64,000 nucleotides of DNA from Moorena producens 3L (GTDB lineage Bacteria > Cyanobacteriota > Cyanobacteriia > Cyanobacteriales > Coleofasciculaceae), in contig NZ_GL890946.1 of the NCBI RefSeq assembly GCF_000211815.1, positions 27,245-91,244 on the forward strand, read 5' to 3'. The notes under the pieces were generated by a model. The model made no database searches. It had not been told where the DNA came from and saw only the letters and a program-made list of their open reading frames with translations. A program made the translations under genes and the position numbers. This document shows positions 62,917 through 64,000 of this stretch, piece by piece (position 1 is the stretch's first letter; each line of letters starts with the position of its first letter).

Positions 62917-63160
62917 TCATTCTGCATCAATCCCATCCCAAAGCTCTGAAACAGGAAGTGCATTCCCTGTCATGGCTTCTTGCCATCCCTGACGAAAACT
63001 TTCTTCTACCTTATTCTGTGTAACACTCTCACGAAACAGACGAACTATCTGTAACAAATTTGGTAAGTATTCTTGGGGAGTTTGCTGTATTTCCGTATAG
63101 CACTTGTTCCAGTATTTCTGTGGTAGTAGCGTTATCAGCTACAAAATTTTGGTCTGTCAT
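62917..63160 (-). pseudogene. Small antitoxin-like gene, frameshifted
   Basis: From ATG 63160 one frame reads MTDQNFVADNATTTEILEQV and soon stops. Another minus-strand frame continues PQEYLPNLLQIVRLFRES, FRQGWQEAMTGNALPVSELW and DGIDAE to TGA 62917. The total of 244 nt is one base off a whole number of codons. The joined product of about 80 residues resembles small cyanobacterial proteins that precede toxin-like genes, but no toxin gene is seen. Likely broken by a single-base change near 63090-63110. Confidence 0.55.
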
Positions 63161-63191
63161 TATTATATCTTGTTAGCAATACTCTGATTAA

Positions 63192-63296
63192 TATAGCAAA
63201 GGGAGCTGAGGCCGTAGGCCAGGCTACGGGAAAGGAGCTGGGAGCAGGGAAGTCGGAATTGGAAAAAAATCAATCCTGTGTACGTCATAGGTATGA
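63192..63296. mobile_element. Family A MITE-like element, degraded right end
   Basis: Starts TATAGCAAAGGGAGC and contains a GGCCGTAGGCC palindrome remnant (63210-63232) and GGGAGCA units. The right end (GTACGTCATAGGTATG) merges into the next element. Confidence 0.6.
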
Positions 63297-63436
63297 TATA
63301 GCAATTCTCAGAGCCATGAGGACAAGGTTTATCCTTTTAAGGCAGAAGGCAGAAGGCAGAAGGCAGCAAGGCAAGAAGGTCTTAAGGCAATAAGCGCCAA
63401 TCAAGACTGTACCTCATAGGTATGAGAAACGCTATA
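63297..63436. mobile_element. Family A MITE-like element with AAGGCAG repeats
   Basis: Left TATAGCAATTCTCAGAGCCATGAGG, right (reverse complement) TATAGCGTTTCTCATACCT-ATGAGGTAC: good inverted ends. Inside are AGAAGGC 7-mers. Confidence 0.75.
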
Positions 63437-63463
63437 AACGCTATAACTATAGCAATAAATCAA

Positions 63464-63512
63464 TAAAAAAAAATCGGTCAAGTTCTGGTTAACCCCAAGT
63501 CTTGACCGATTT
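63464..63512 (-). terminator. Intrinsic terminator of the second 77-aa module
   Basis: AATCGGTCAAG / CTTGACCGATT arms around GGTTAACCCC, with a 9-T run on the minus strand. Same structure as 12079-12125. Confidence 0.75.
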
Positions 63513-63570
63513 ATATTATGTAAGCTTCCACAAGTACAGCTGAGCTGCACTCAAATCTAAATCACTGTCT

Positions 63571-63661
63571 TGATGCAGTCGCTCATGGGGGGGACCACGG
63601 CAGTCGCTCATGGGGGAAACCCCCAAGACCGCGCTGCCTCCCCAAGACCGCGCTGCATCGC
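63571..63661. repeat. GATGCAG palindromic element, internally duplicated
   Basis: TGATGCAGTCGCTCATGGGG and partial repeats lead to CCAAGACCGCGCTGCATCG. It is related to 11735-11780 but has extra half-copies. Confidence 0.75.
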
Positions 63662-63802
63662 TACTGATCAACTATTGAATTAGTCAGCAACTACTCGAAA
63701 GTAACTACATACCAACTCATCCTTCATCCTGGTATATACCCCTCCACAAAACAATTTTTACCATTCCTGGTCGCCAGGGCGACGCCCTGGCAATTTACTA
63801 TC

Positions 63803-64000
63803 CTAGTCTAGGTATAAGTATCGAATCAAAAAAGTCGTAACCTGACCAGATTTTCCGGTAGGCTCGAAAGCGCTCCACTCGTCGGGATAGGCGTATTTAA
63901 GGGAATAGATAGCATTAATTGTTTTGCGAACTTGTTTAGGAGAACCGACCAAGATGTGCTTGACTTTCTTCGGTTTACGACCTGGGTTTTCAGGGTTGGT
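63803..64000 (-). CDS. Paralogue of the 77-aa protein, N-terminus outside window
   Basis: Minus-strand frame from the window edge to TAG at 63803, 65 residues visible: TNPENPGRKPKKVKHILVGS, PKQVRKTINAIYSLKYAYPD, then TTFLIRYLYLD. It aligns along its length with the protein at 11485-11718 (KVKYVLIGSPEQVRNTINAI). Differences are mostly conservative, so both copies look functional. No known domain. The downstream terminator and about 100 bases before it are also conserved between the two copies. Confidence 0.7.
   Translation of the reverse strand, partial: TNPENPGRKPKKVKHILVGSPKQVRKTINAIYSLKYAYPDEWSAFEPTGKSGQVTTFLIRYLYLD

Overview
The window looks like a chromosomal segment of a filamentous cyanobacterium. 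Direct evidence is the presence of petB/petD (cytochrome b6f), psaE (photosystem I), ndhO (cyanobacterial NDH-1), a ctpA-type protease, orthocaspase-like and CHAT proteins, and many GCGATCGC (HIP1) octamers. The very high load of 7-mer minisatellites and GC-rich palindromes (GTTCGCGTAGCGTGGCC type) resembles large marine genomes such as Moorena/Moorea; that assignment is inference.

Layout. 1-2575: minus-strand virB2/virB3/virB4-like cluster, cut by the window edge. 3391-6777: degenerate LuxR-type regulator and two paralogous coiled-coil proteins, the second frameshifted. 7776-11718: sufE, rsmB, an Rpn-type nuclease and a 77-aa unknown protein whose paralogue lies at the far end of the window. 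12247-23300: the most notable locus, a minus-strand biological-conflict (defence-like) cluster: EAD1-trypsin, EAD1-metallophosphoesterase, EAD1-VMAP, MoxR AAA+ ATPase, and a giant vWA-like/TPR/CHAT protein. 23483-32574: chorismate-lyase-like protein, mtnP, small membrane/secreted proteins, an RDD-pentapeptide protein and a GT4 glycosyltransferase. 33103-38975: group II intron with maturase, MscS channel, lone TnpB. 39363-48457: petD/petB, ctp protease, MBL-fold protein, site-2 protease, trmFO, M23 peptidase. 48598-63160: tRNA-Arg(CCG), two Uma2 nucleases, inactive caspase homologue, sat and cysC, purE, nagA, psaE, mutM, ndhO, mdh, Ser/Thr kinase and a broken small gene.

How the conflict cluster could work (inference): the vWA-like protein, MoxR ATPase and VMAP protein form the ternary core known from comparative genomics; the EAD1 domain shared by VMAP, trypsin and phosphoesterase proteins would bring effectors to that core by like-with-like contact. 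The CHAT domain has Gln where its catalytic His should be.

Intergenic DNA is dominated by several families of small palindromic or MITE-like elements. One family (ends GTAAGC/GCTTAC) has perfect 8-bp target duplications at three sites. Others carry minisatellite arrays, share an outer stem with different inner stems, or are inserted in frame inside a gene (tnpB).
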